Assembly: GCF_900110695.1 (NCBI RefSeq)
Contig: NZ_FOEH01000005.1
Coordinates: 1 to 64,000, forward strand
Origin: Virgibacillus subterraneus
GTDB lineage: Bacteria > Bacillota > Bacilli > Bacillales > Amphibacillaceae
Length of the DNA stretch: 64,000 bases
Reading direction: 5' to 3'
The notes beneath the pieces are model-generated. The model worked only from the letters and a program-made list of their open reading frames with translations. It was not told the origin of the DNA and did no database searches. The position numbers and the translations under genes were made by a program. How positions within the stretch are numbered: position 1 is the stretch's first letter; each line of letters begins with the position of its first letter. Positions 51,018 to 58,893 of the stretch are shown piece by piece.

Positions 51018-52154
51018 TTATAATCCAAGTACCTTAATCGTCCTGGCAATATTCTCGGCTAGTTGTTCTGTATACTGCTCTGCATTGGCAAGTGCTGTCT
51101 CTAATGGAACCGCACTTGGTACAATTGAGTAGAGTGCATCAATCCCGTGGTCATGAACAACTTGATAATCTTCGCCAAGTGAGCCTGCCAAACCGATGAC
51201 AGGTATGTGTTGTTTTTTAGCAATTTTAGCAACGCCAATTGGTGTCTTTCCGTAAATTGACTGGTTATCTATTTTACCTTCACCGGTGATGACTAGTGTG
51301 GCATGTTCCATGTGTTTTTCTAAATCGACTGCATCGATGACAATATCAATTCCTCGTTTTAAGTCGGCTTCTAAAAAGGCTAGTAAACCCGCGCCAAGCC
51401 CGCCAGCTGCACCTGACCCTGGTATTGCCTCAACGTCTTTATCTAAATCACGTTGTAGAATTTGTGCATAATGGGTGAGATTTTGATCTAACGTCGCAAT
51501 CATCTCTTCAGTCGCACCTTTTTGCTGGCCGAATACAGCAGACGCTCCATGCTCGCCAGTCAGAGGATTATCCACGTCACAAGCAACATCAACTTGTACC
51601 TGCTGTAATCTTGGGTCCAGGTTTGTGGTATCGATTGAATGAATATTATTTAATTCACCGCCACCAAAATCTACCGGTAGTCCGTTTGAGTCAAGTATAC
51701 TGACACCTAACGCTTGAGCCATTCCTGCTCCACCATCATTCGTTGCACTACCCCCTAGTCCGATAATCAAATGTTTTACACCAAGGTTAAGTGCAGCGAG
51801 AATTAGTTCGCCTGTACCTTTTGTCGTTGCGGTTAAAGGATTTCTGTTTTCATATTGTACGAGGTGAAGACCAGAAGCAGCAGCCATCTCAATCACGGCT
51901 GTTTCTCCATCACCCGTAAGCCCGTAAAATGCTTCAACAGGGTAGCCTGCTGGTCCTGTTACTGTTTCACTGATGATTTTTCCGTTTGTTGTATCCACGA
52001 GCGATTGAACGGTTCCCTCACCCCCGTCAGCCATGGGGATTTTCACATATGTTGCTTCAGGAATAATTTTTTTAAAACCATTTTCAATCGCATTGGTAGC
52101 AGTTAGTGCTGACATACTTTCCTTGAAAGAATCCGGAGCAATTACGATTTTCAT
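51018..52154 (-). CDS. Glycerate kinase (GlxK/GarK type)
   Basis: Phosphorylates glycerate with ATP. 378 residues. Family signature: MKIVIAPDSFKESMSALTATNAIENGFKK, PMADGGEGTVQSLVD, LIIGLGGSATNDGGAGMAQALG, and SGAAGGLGAGLLAFLEADLKRGIDIVID, ending with VVIGTGEGKIDNQSIYGK-like (here LVITGEGKIDNQSIYGKTPIGVA). The product position (2- or 3-phosphate) cannot be told. ATG at 52154 follows AAAGGGGTG by 9 nt; the 11-residue upstream extension is unlikely. It is a single gene with no glyoxylate genes nearby. Confidence 0.9.
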   Translation of the reverse strand: MKIVIAPDSFKESMSALTATNAIENGFKKIIPEATYVKIPMADGGEGTVQSLVDTTNGKIISETVTGPAGYPVEAFYGLTGDGETAVIEMAAASGLHLVQYENRNPLTATTKGTGELILAALNLGVKHLIIGLGGSATNDGGAGMAQALGVSILDSNGLPVDFGGGELNNIHSIDTTNLDPRLQQVQVDVACDVDNPLTGEHGASAVFGQQKGATEEMIATLDQNLTHYAQILQRDLDKDVEAIPGSGAAGGLGAGLLAFLEADLKRGIDIVIDAVDLEKHMEHATLVITGEGKIDNQSIYGKTPIGVAKIAKKQHIPVIGLAGSLGEDYQVVHDHGIDALYSIVPSAVPLETALANAEQYTEQLAENIARTIKVLGL

Positions 52155-52172
52155 TTTATTCACACCCCTTTG

Positions 52173-52210
52173 GAAAAATCCAGGCACCCAGTAAGAGAGA
52201 GGGTGCCTGA
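52173..52210 (-). terminator. Terminator of the alkylation-repair operon
   Basis: Perfect 9-bp stem caggcaccc/gggtgcctg. On the minus strand it is followed by gatttttcc. It ends the adaA-to-alkZ-like operon before the glycerate kinase gene. Confidence 0.8.
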
Positions 52211-52297
52211 TGTTTGTCGCTTATATTTATTTTACTTCTAATAGAGTACTCTTGCCAGTTCGTACGTTTTTTCTAGTTATGTAAAAAAACATTGATA

Positions 52298-53521
52298 TTA
52301 AAAAATCCGTACATCCTGCATTGCTTGTTCGATAGTGATAGTTTGAGCCTGATGAAAGGCGGCAAAGCTCTCTATAGCTTCCTTTAAATTTCTACGCAGG
52401 TTTGGCGTCATGTTCACACTATGCTCTAATTGTAGCAAACGAATATTCAAGTGTTGATTTTCTCTGTCCAGGCCTGGATCGATTCGACCAATTAAACAGT
52501 CTCCGGCAAGGATTGGCATGGCATAATATCCATACTTTCGTTTGGCTTTTGGTGTATATACTTCCCATTTATAGGAGAAGTCAAAAAGATCTGCCAATCG
52601 CTCCCTGCGCCAGAGCAAGTTATCCAGTGGCGGAAGAAATCGGATTGGCACATCCTCTGTGGAAGATTCTCCCTTAGGTGTGAATTGTTCGTGTTTTTTT
52701 AATGCGTCCAAATCTTCAGCTAGAATATAATATTGGCGGTGAACATCATCCATTTCTAATGGAATAATTGCTCCATTTTCCACTCGCTTTGTAATCGCTT
52801 CTCGACGTTGTGCTGCACTCATTTTTTGCCAGCCCAGACGGGGATCACCTGCATCAAAGACGCGGTAGGCCCGTATATATTTTTCCAAAAGGGCTTCATT
52901 CGATTCAATGCTATCCATTTTTTCAGCTTCTTTTAACAGGTTCTTCGGGATCGTACGTTCAGTTAAATCGAAAAACCGTTCACTTCCTACTCTTCTGACA
53001 ACACGGATTATTCCTGCATCAAAGAGCTGATTCAAGGCATGGGAGGTCTCCTTGGTCTTGGGGGATTTGTTGTCCCATGCACCGTGAACAAGGTTCTCAG
53101 CCTTGAAAGCTCGTGAAGGAAGCGGGCCCTCTAGCTGCAGCTTATCGAGCACGTCATCCACAACAGATCCAAGTTTATCCAGTTCTACTTTCGACTGATT
53201 TTGGAAGCGAAGTCGGGTCGCCTCAAATTTTGGATAGTCTTCCATTGGAATCGTACATGCGGCATTAGCCCAGTACTCGAATAATTGACCTTCTGCTAAT
53301 AAATCATTTAATATTTCGGGCTGATAACCGGGAACTCGAGCGGCTAAGACAAGATGCTGGTTACGTGCAACGGACGCAACTGCATCAAGCTGAACACATT
53401 CAAGCTGCCGGATTATCTGCAATGTTTCTGATGCTGCGGGATTCTCCTTATGTGAAAGGAGGTGCTGCGTATCAAGCAGAAAACGGCGAACAGAACGCTG
53501 GTTTGTATGGTATGACTTCAT
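52298..53521 (-). CDS. YcaQ/AlkZ-like DNA glycosylase (winged-helix, DUF1006)
   Basis: 407 residues of the HTH_42 family, which includes E. coli YcaQ (interstrand crosslink repair) and Streptomyces AlkZ. The N-terminal block LQIIRQLECVQLDAVASVARNQHLVLAARVPGY contains the catalytic Q-x-D motif (Gln44-Leu-Asp46). Next are 'LFEYWANAACTIPMEDYP' and the C-terminal 'RFLPPLDNLLWRRERLADLFDFSYKWEVYTPKAKRKYGYYAMPIL'. Predicted to excise alkylated or crosslinked bases. It lies 15 bp after the EndoIII-like gene on the same strand and is the last gene of the AdaA-led operon, which supports a role in alkylation repair. Confidence 0.9.
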   Translation of the reverse strand: MKSYHTNQRSVRRFLLDTQHLLSHKENPAASETLQIIRQLECVQLDAVASVARNQHLVLAARVPGYQPEILNDLLAEGQLFEYWANAACTIPMEDYPKFEATRLRFQNQSKVELDKLGSVVDDVLDKLQLEGPLPSRAFKAENLVHGAWDNKSPKTKETSHALNQLFDAGIIRVVRRVGSERFFDLTERTIPKNLLKEAEKMDSIESNEALLEKYIRAYRVFDAGDPRLGWQKMSAAQRREAITKRVENGAIIPLEMDDVHRQYYILAEDLDALKKHEQFTPKGESSTEDVPIRFLPPLDNLLWRRERLADLFDFSYKWEVYTPKAKRKYGYYAMPILAGDCLIGRIDPGLDRENQHLNIRLLQLEHSVNMTPNLRRNLKEAIESFAAFHQAQTITIEQAMQDVRIF

Positions 53522-53536
53522 CTGATTTCCTCCATT

Positions 53537-54187
53537 CTAATCATTGCTATCCAGTCTTCGGTCACAAACGTCAAACAATGGACAGCCCTCACATATCGGT
53601 ACAGACTTACAATGAACCTTTGCATGCTCAACCAGCACAGCATGAAATTCATTAAATAATCCCAGATCTTCCGGAACCACTTTTTCCACCTGTTTTCGAA
53701 ATGTATCATAGGATTTTGGCATATCGAATCCGAGCCGGTAAAAGATTCTTCTCGCATATGCATCGACAACAAATACTGGTTTATCAAAAGCATACAGCAG
53801 CATGACATCAGCTGTTTCAAGACCAATACCATTAATACTGAGCAGTTCGTTTCTTAGCTGAAGCTTGTCTAATTTTTTGATCACATCAATATCGTAGTTA
53901 TAGGATTTATACCATTCCAGAAAAGCTTTAATTCGTTTTGCCTTGATATTAAAAAAGCCACTCGAACGGATCAACTGAGCCAGCTCCTCGGTTGTTAACT
54001 TTTCTATATGCTTCGGACTCAAAAAAGGTCTTACCTCTTCCAGTGCTTTTTCCACATTACGCCAGCTTGTATTCTGTACTAGAATCGAGCCAATCATCAT
54101 TTCAAAGGGTGTATCAGCAGGCCACCAGTTTTGCGGGCCATAATAGTCTAACAATTTATCATAGATTAATTGATATTTTCGTGTCAT
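53537..54187 (-). CDS. Endonuclease III-like DNA glycosylase (MagIII-type) with 4Fe-4S cluster
   Basis: 216 residues. HhH-GPD core: MMIGSILVQNTSWRNVEKAL, the hairpin LLSINGIGLETADVMLLYAF and catalytic Asp142 in VFVVDAYARR. A C-terminal iron-sulfur cluster loop has Cys193, 199, 202 and 208. The Lys of bifunctional EndoIII is replaced by Glu124 (GIGLETA instead of GVGRKTA). It should therefore be a monofunctional glycosylase, as in the MagIII 3-methyladenine group. Its ATG overlaps the ogt stop by one base (TAATG), so translation is coupled. Placement in the operon also favours alkylated bases as substrate. Confidence 0.88.
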   Translation of the reverse strand: MTRKYQLIYDKLLDYYGPQNWWPADTPFEMMIGSILVQNTSWRNVEKALEEVRPFLSPKHIEKLTTEELAQLIRSSGFFNIKAKRIKAFLEWYKSYNYDIDVIKKLDKLQLRNELLSINGIGLETADVMLLYAFDKPVFVVDAYARRIFYRLGFDMPKSYDTFRKQVEKVVPEDLGLFNEFHAVLVEHAKVHCKSVPICEGCPLFDVCDRRLDSND

Positions 54188-54702
54188 TAGCTGCGTTCCA
54201 GCCTAAGTAATTTTTCTTTCATTGGAATGCCACCACGATAGCCAGTTAGTTTCCCGCTTTTACTAATCACCCGGTGACAAGGTACAACAATCAATAAGGG
54301 ATTCGCTCCAACTGCTGTTCCTACTGCACGTACTGAATCAGGCTTGCCGATGGCTTCTGATATATCCGTGTATGATTTTGTTTTACCATATGGTATGTTT
54401 TGTAATTCAGCCCATACTGCTTCCTGAAACTCTGTGCCATTTAAATCTATGGGTAAATCAATATTTTTCCGTTCACCGTTTAAATAGTCTACTAACTGTT
54501 CAGCATATACGGATACTTCATTCCAGTCTTCTACTAGATGGGCTCTTGGCCGTTTACTATTAAACCAGCTCTTCATTTCACTAACTCTTCCATTATCTGA
54601 ACCGATAAAACAAAGGCCAGTATAGGTAACAGCAAGATAAATGGAACAACCATCAGATTTAATATGGCCATAATATACCACATTTTCTTCATTATATTTC
54701 AT
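54187..54702 (-). CDS. ogt: Methylated-DNA-protein-cysteine S-methyltransferase
   Basis: Repairs O6-alkylguanine by direct transfer to a Cys. 171 residues. The active-site PCHRVI has Cys142, preceded by NPLLIVV. The helix-turn-helix SYTDISEAIGKPDSVRAVGTAVGANP and the C-terminal YRGGIPMKEKLLRLE are typical. Start: ATG at 54702 is preceded by GAGGTG and overlaps the end of adaA by 11 bp; the longer frame to 54792 lies inside adaA. It is equivalent to adaB of B. subtilis. One-base overlap with the downstream glycosylase gene. Confidence 0.93.
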   Translation of the reverse strand: MKYNEENVVYYGHIKSDGCSIYLAVTYTGLCFIGSDNGRVSEMKSWFNSKRPRAHLVEDWNEVSVYAEQLVDYLNGERKNIDLPIDLNGTEFQEAVWAELQNIPYGKTKSYTDISEAIGKPDSVRAVGTAVGANPLLIVVPCHRVISKSGKLTGYRGGIPMKEKLLRLERS

Positions 54703-55279
54703 GACGTAACACCTCATTTTCATCACTTTTTCGGAATTTTCGTGGTGTCTGTCCTGTTCCTTTTTTAAACATTGTTGCAAAGTATGAAGCATTTGGAACT
54801 CCTATTAACGTACAAATTTCCCGAATCGATTTATCCGTTCTCCTAAGATAAAATATTGCTTTCTCCATCCGGATTCGGTGTATATATTCTAATGGTGTAA
54901 TACCATTCACCTGCTTAAACACACGATGTAAATGATAAGGACTGCCATGGCAACCTTCTGCAACGCTGTCCAATGTTAACTGTTCGGAAGAATGTTCTCT
55001 CATGTATGCTTCTGCTTGAAGGACCCATTCTTCATCCGGTAGCCGGAACCCCGCTGATTTACACCTTTTACACGGTCTAAATCCCGCCGCCAATGCTTCA
55101 TCCACATTATAGAAAATCGTTACATTATTAAAATTCGGAACACGAGATTTACACGAAGGTCTGCAAAAGATTTTCGTCGTTCTGACAGCATAGAAAAATT
55201 GATCATCAAAATTCTCGTCATTTTCACGAATAGCTTTCCACTGCTCAGTTGTTAATACTGAGTTTTTAGCTGTAACCAT
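54692..55279 (-). CDS. adaA: AdaA methylphosphotriester methyltransferase and activator
   Basis: 195 residues with two domains. The N-terminal Ada zinc domain has FFYAVRTTKIFCRPSCKSR (Cys39 as likely methyl acceptor, Cys43) and RPCKRCK (Cys70, Cys73). The C-terminal AraC-type HTH is LTLDSVAEGCHGSPYHLHRVFKQVNGITPLEYIHRIRMEKAIFYLRRTDKSIREICTLIGVPNASYFATMFKKGTGQTP. Methylation of the Cys turns it into an activator of its own operon. Start ATG 55279 (or GTG one codon upstream) after GGAGG. First gene of the four-gene repair operon; divergent from the secreted-protein gene. Confidence 0.94.
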   Translation of the reverse strand: MVTAKNSVLTTEQWKAIRENDENFDDQFFYAVRTTKIFCRPSCKSRVPNFNNVTIFYNVDEALAAGFRPCKRCKSAGFRLPDEEWVLQAEAYMREHSSEQLTLDSVAEGCHGSPYHLHRVFKQVNGITPLEYIHRIRMEKAIFYLRRTDKSIREICTLIGVPNASYFATMFKKGTGQTPRKFRKSDENEVLRHEI

Positions 55280-55437
55280 CACTATCCACCTCCACCATTA
55301 TTATAACTCATATTAGTTACAAAACAGCTTATTTTGAATGGAAAAGCAAGATATCGAAAGTTGTTGGATTTTAATAAGACGGACAGAAAATGATAGAAAA
55401 ATAAGAATTATGTAGAAAGAGGGAAGGAGGTGAGTGT

Positions 55438-56376
55438 ATGCGCATAAGACCATTAGTATATTGTTGCCTAATGGTACTGGCGGTATTTTTACTTCCGGCC
55501 GATACTTTAGCGAATAATGGAAATTCTCCTGAAAAGGCAACGTCACAGGCTAATGATAAAGAAACATCAAATCCTGTAGCGGAAGAGGTTTCAAAAAAAG
55601 GTAAACAAACTTCTCAAGATGCCAAAGAGACTACTAATAAGGGGCAGGAATCTCCTGAAATACCTGAAGAGTCGTCGAATCATAATAAGCAAGTTTCTAA
55701 AGGGACGACAGATAAAGAGAATGCGTCAAATAAAGCTTCCGAACACGCGGAATCTGAATCGAAGGATAAGGATTCAAAAACCCTGCCACCTCAGGCAAAT
55801 GACCAAGCTACTGAACAAACAGAGAAGCTTGAGCGAGAGGTGGCGCCAAAGAAGGAAAAAGTAAAGAAACAGGTTGAAGATAAACTGCATGGAAAAAAAG
55901 GGATGTCAAAAAGTACGGTAGAGAAAAGCTCGAACATTGATGAAGAGCAAACTACCCAGGCGAAAGACAACTCTAAAAATGTAGAAAATCCAATGCAGAG
56001 TAAAGAAATGTCCCGTATTTCAGTAGCCGATTCAGGAGATAAAACAGTTCAAAATAATAATAAACAAAGTACATCTGAGAATGATAATATTCTTGTTGAA
56101 CAAGAACAAAGAAGGAAGTCAAAGTCAATTCCAAAACCTAACGAAGATCCAGTTAGTCAGGAACTTATGATTAAACCTGGTTCATTACCGTCACCAGCAT
56201 CAACAAGTGGTGGTGATTATGGTGGACAAACCAGTTTTTCTTCAGTGGTAAAAGGAGATTTGCCAAATTCTTTGATGTTCTTTTCTAAGTCGCAAGTAAT
56301 CGGCAAGAGATCCGAAGTTCTTCGGGATCAGTGGGTGAATGCACCGCCAGCAGAACCGCCAAAGATTGCTTCTTAA
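55438..56376 (+). CDS. Secreted low-complexity protein
   Basis: 312 residues. A signal peptide (MRIRPLVYCCLMVLAVFLLPADTLA) is followed by ~230 residues of disordered Lys/Glu/Ser/Thr/Asn/Gln-rich sequence without clear periodicity, then a more ordered C-terminus: GGDYGGQTSFSSVVKGDLPNSLMFFSKSQVIGKRSEVLRDQWVNAPPAEPP. RBS AAGGAGGTG lies 6 nt before the ATG. No LPxTG or other anchor is seen. I recognise no family; the C-terminal block is the part worth searching. It lies 51 bp before another secreted low-complexity protein gene and is probably co-transcribed with it. Confidence 0.75.
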   Translation: MRIRPLVYCCLMVLAVFLLPADTLANNGNSPEKATSQANDKETSNPVAEEVSKKGKQTSQDAKETTNKGQESPEIPEESSNHNKQVSKGTTDKENASNKASEHAESESKDKDSKTLPPQANDQATEQTEKLEREVAPKKEKVKKQVEDKLHGKKGMSKSTVEKSSNIDEEQTTQAKDNSKNVENPMQSKEMSRISVADSGDKTVQNNNKQSTSENDNILVEQEQRRKSKSIPKPNEDPVSQELMIKPGSLPSPASTSGGDYGGQTSFSSVVKGDLPNSLMFFSKSQVIGKRSEVLRDQWVNAPPAEPPKIAS

Positions 56377-56427
56377 TTTTTAAAAGTAAAGAATATATAA
56401 AAAAATTAATTAAGGAGCGATTAAATT

Positions 56428-57414
56428 ATGAAAAACGTACGGATGAAATCTCTAGTATTTGCAGGAGTTATGACAATTGGAGTATTTGCAGGTGTTCAAT
56501 CAACAGATGCAGCTTCTTCTAATGCAGAAAAAGAAGTACCTGTTGAAAAGAAACAAGAAGTAAAAGCTGAGAAGAAAAATAAATCTCAGGGAAGCGCGAA
56601 TGCTAGTGAAACAGCAAAAGCTAATGCATCATCACAGTCATCTATTGTAGCTGAATCTACAGAAGAAGAGGCTAATGTCGAAGTGACTGCTGAAGCAGAT
56701 GGTGAGGCAACAGAAGAGGGAACAACAGAAGAAACTGAAGAATCAGTAACAGAGGAAGAAGCAACGGAAGAGGAAAGCACAGAAGAAACTGAAGAAGGAA
56801 CAGAAGAAGAGGAAGTAAATAAATCTCAAGAAAATAAAGTAAATTCACAAGCTGCAGAAAATGCAAGCGATGTAGCAAAAGCGCATGCTTCAGAAAACTC
56901 AGCAGTACTAGCTGTAGAGGCTGATGAAGAAGCAACAGAAGAAGAGAGCACGGAAGAAGCTGAAGAAGGAACAGAGGAAACAGAAGAATCAGTAACAGAT
57001 GAAGAAACAACAGAAGAGGAAACAACAGAAGAAGAGAACACAAAAGAAACTGAAGAAGGAACAGAGGAAACAGAAGAATCAGTAACAGATGAAGAAACAA
57101 CAGAAGAGGAAACAACAGAAGAAGAGAACACAGAAGAAACTGAAGAAGGAACAGAAGAAACAGAAGAATCAGTAACAGATGAAGAAGCAACAGAAGAGGA
57201 AGTAAATAAATCACAAGAAAACAAAATCAACGCACAAGCTTCAGCAAACGCTAGCGATGTAGCAAAAGCGCATGCTTCAGAAAACTCAGCAGTACTTGCA
57301 GTAGAAGCGAGTGACGATGAAACAGATGAAGAAACAACTGAAGAGGAAAACACAGAAGAGACGGTAGAAACATCTGTGGAAGAATCTGCTGAATTAGAAA
57401 TGGAAACAAAATAA
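56428..57414 (+). CDS. Secreted acidic repeat protein
   Basis: 328 residues. The signal peptide (MKNVRMKSLVFAGVMTIGVFAGVQSTDAA) is followed by two alternating elements. Element A occurs three times: 'NKSQGSANASETAKANASSQSSIVAE', then two near-identical 'NKSQEN…ASDVAKAHASENSAVLAVEA' copies near residues 132 and 260. Element B is an extremely acidic Glu/Thr tract; between the last two A copies it contains a 30-residue (90-bp) tandem repeat. Nearly all repeat residues are E, T, S or D. No membrane anchor or sorting motif was found. RBS AAGGAGCG lies before the ATG. A role in the matrix, in cation binding or in osmotic surface protection is a guess. Confidence 0.78.
   Translation: MKNVRMKSLVFAGVMTIGVFAGVQSTDAASSNAEKEVPVEKKQEVKAEKKNKSQGSANASETAKANASSQSSIVAESTEEEANVEVTAEADGEATEEGTTEETEESVTEEEATEEESTEETEEGTEEEEVNKSQENKVNSQAAENASDVAKAHASENSAVLAVEADEEATEEESTEEAEEGTEETEESVTDEETTEEETTEEENTKETEEGTEETEESVTDEETTEEETTEEENTEETEEGTEETEESVTDEEATEEEVNKSQENKINAQASANASDVAKAHASENSAVLAVEASDDETDEETTEEENTEETVETSVEESAELEMETK
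56961..57200 (+). repeat. 90-bp tandem repeat inside the acidic protein gene
   Basis: The unit starting 'tgaagaaggaacagag' begins at 56961, 57051 and 57141, a period of exactly 90 bp. Two full units and a partial third differ at only a few bases. It encodes TEEGTEETEESVTDEETTEE-type 30-residue blocks and is prone to length change. Confidence 0.85.
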
Positions 57415-57424
57415 ATAGTTTTTT

Positions 57425-57455
57425 AAAAGCCGGGGGGTTTCCTCCGGCTTTTTCT
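57425..57455 (+). terminator. Terminator after the acidic repeat protein gene
   Basis: Stem aaaagccggggg/cctccggcttttt with one mismatch and a short loop, then TTTTTC. Confidence 0.88.
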
Positions 57456-57461
57456 TTGTCT

Positions 57462-57720
57462 AGGAAACTATAAAATTTATGTGCTGTGGATAACTGAACT
57501 CCCGAATCAACCACGTCCAGCTCCGACGTACAGGACGTGGCGTCACCGGCCAGTGCCTAGCACCTAGTGGACTTCCCTCCCCGTGTCTACGATAAGAAAT
57601 AAAGGATGTTCGACTAAAACCACCACATCCTGTGGCAACGTCGACCCACCCGCAGCACTGAGCACAGTCCATACGGCGCTGAACAGGCGCTTGCGCTTTT
57701 GTTCATAGGTAAGGTCGTTT
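57462..57720. repeat. Dispersed GC-rich repeat, copy 2
   Basis: From 'aggaaactataaaattta' through 'cagctccgacgtacaggacgtggcg', 'gtggacttccctccccgtgtctacga' (in parts) and 'catcctgtggcaacgtcgac' to 'cggcgctgaacaggcgcttgcgctttt'. Most of it recurs at 60697-61066, and its left end at 771-851. It is markedly richer in G+C than its surroundings, full of short dyads and has no convincing ORF. Confidence 0.8.
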
Positions 57721-57798
57721 GAAAACCAAACGTCTGATTTTTTGGAACCTTTTGTAATTATAACCGTATTACTTTAGTAAGAACGTCGTGATTGGCGG

Positions 57799-58050
57799 GT
57801 GAAGGTTATAGTTCGTCTTGGAGTTATCTTATTTCGCTGTGGTGTTGTTCTTGTTGGGATTTCCATTTTAACATTTTTGTTATCTTATACCGTTGATTTT
57901 TTTGCGATTAACATTTGGTATAATACTATCTTTTTGATTAGCTCTATTGTGATTGGAATGACAGGTGTTCTGGTAGTGATCATCGGAGTTATAAGAGACA
58001 GAATTAAAGACAAGAAGGAGGAAGATCAACGTGATGTTAGTAAATACTGA
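57799..58050 (+). CDS. Small two-helix membrane protein
   Basis: 83 residues. Two helices (residues ~5-28 FRLGVILFRCGVVLVGISILTFLL-like, and ~42-65 IFLISSIVIGMTGVLVVIIGVIRD) and a charged cytosolic tail (DRIKDKKEEDQRDVSKY). Start is a GTG with only 'ggcgg' as RBS; no better start exists in frame. Its 3' end overlaps the YbjQ gene by about 17-20 bp, so the two are coupled. I know no family function. It may anchor or assist the YbjQ protein. Confidence 0.6.
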   Translation: MKVIVRLGVILFRCGVVLVGISILTFLLSYTVDFFAINIWYNTIFLISSIVIGMTGVLVVIIGVIRDRIKDKKEEDQRDVSKY

Positions 58051-58351
58051 AACTATTCCCGGGTATGAAATTACAGATGTGAAGGGAATGGTTAAGGGGA
58101 ATGTTGTACGTGCGAAACATATTGGGAAGGATTTTGTTGCGGGTTTCAGAAATATAGTTGGCGGTGAAGTGAAAGAGTATACAGAAATGTTAACAGAATC
58201 CAGACAAAGGGCTACAGAGCGCATGGTCAAGGAAGCGGAGAATTCAGGTGCTGATGCGGTTGTAAATGTTCGCTTTGTAACATCCCAGATTGCCAATGGT
58301 GCTGCAGAACTTTTGGTGTATGGAACGGCCGTTAGTATTCAAAAAAAGTAA
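58034..58351 (+). CDS. YbjQ-family protein (DUF74)
   Basis: 105 residues: MLVNTETIPGYEITDVKGMVKGNVVRAKHIGKDFVAGFRNIVGGEVKEYTEMLTESRQRATERMVKEAENSGADAVVNVRFVTSQI…AELLVYGTAVSI. This is the full pattern of the YbjQ/UPF0145 (DUF74) family, which forms pentameric, YbjQ-type assemblies of unknown role. ATG at 58034 lies 10 nt after AAGGAGGAA; a GTG codon directly before is an alternative. It overlaps the upstream membrane-protein gene and is followed by a terminator. Confidence 0.9.
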   Translation: MLVNTETIPGYEITDVKGMVKGNVVRAKHIGKDFVAGFRNIVGGEVKEYTEMLTESRQRATERMVKEAENSGADAVVNVRFVTSQIANGAAELLVYGTAVSIQKK

Positions 58352-58366
58352 ATGGATCTGGAAATT

Positions 58367-58404
58367 ATGCCGCATCTTCAGTTGAAGAACGCGGCTTTTT
58401 CTAA
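58367..58404. terminator. Terminator between YbjQ and the minus-strand small ORF
   Basis: Stem gccgc/gcggc extended by partial pairing of tcttcag/ttgaaga, followed by TTTTT. Confidence 0.7.
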
Positions 58405-58427
58405 GTGATTGAACTTGAAATAGAAAG

Positions 58428-58637
58428 CTATGAGTTGTTATATTGCTGTGATATTTCTTTTTCCGCAAAGTATTCATTGGCTACTTCAAGTTCCTTATGT
58501 TCATCAACAGAATCTCCTGCAAAATTGTCTTCTTCGGCAAAAGGATGCTTAGCATCTATTCCATCTTGAATACTTACATCACCGTCTGAATTTGCCTCCG
58601 TCGGAATGGGAAAATCCTTTTTGCGTTGTTTTTTCAT
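58428..58637 (-). CDS. Small acidic hypothetical protein
   Basis: 69 residues, MKKQRKKDFPIPTEANSDGDVSIQDG…DEHKELEVANEYFAEKEISQQYNNS. A basic N-terminus precedes an acidic, probably disordered remainder. RBS TGAGGTGA is 6 nt before the ATG, a good site. No family recognised; spore- or stress-related small proteins of Bacillaceae have a similar look, but that is only an impression. Confidence 0.6.
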   Translation of the reverse strand: MKKQRKKDFPIPTEANSDGDVSIQDGIDAKHPFAEEDNFAGDSVDEHKELEVANEYFAEKEISQQYNNS

Positions 58638-58826
58638 TTTTTCACCTCAGTAATAAATTCTGTTTCGCAACTATTTTTATACAGAGTATTTCTAGTTTTT
58701 TGCAATTGATATAAACTGCGACATAATCTGGAATAAGACTTGCATTTCTTTGTGAAAAATCCATTTAATGAAATGTGATTTCTAAACAAAACTAGATATT
58801 TATCCTGGTATAAAGTTGTTCTGTTA

Positions 58827-58870
58827 AGCCTAATTTCACACTTTCTACGGCGAGAGATTAGGCTTTAATA
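58827..58870 (-). terminator. Terminator after the minus-strand VOC gene
   Basis: Stem aagcctaat/attaggctt with a ~20-nt loop; T-rich on the minus strand. Confidence 0.6.
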
Positions 58871-58893
58871 CAATTCCTTTGCTATGTTTTGTA

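Noticed and set aside
56961-57200. CRISPR-like array
   Set aside because: The 90-bp units are contiguous without spacers and lie in a coding sequence; no cas genes are in the window.
56672-57353. Long minus-strand ORFs rich in Leu or Ser opposite the acidic protein gene
   Set aside because: They are antisense shadows of the Glu/Thr repeats (CTT/TTC-rich), with no RBS, while the plus strand has RBS and signal peptide.
57460-57672. 70-codon minus-strand ORF (…SYRRHGEGSPLGARHWPVTP…), repeated at 60697-60897
   Set aside because: Both lie in the GC-rich dispersed repeat; sequence conservation follows the repeat at DNA level, and no RBS is present.
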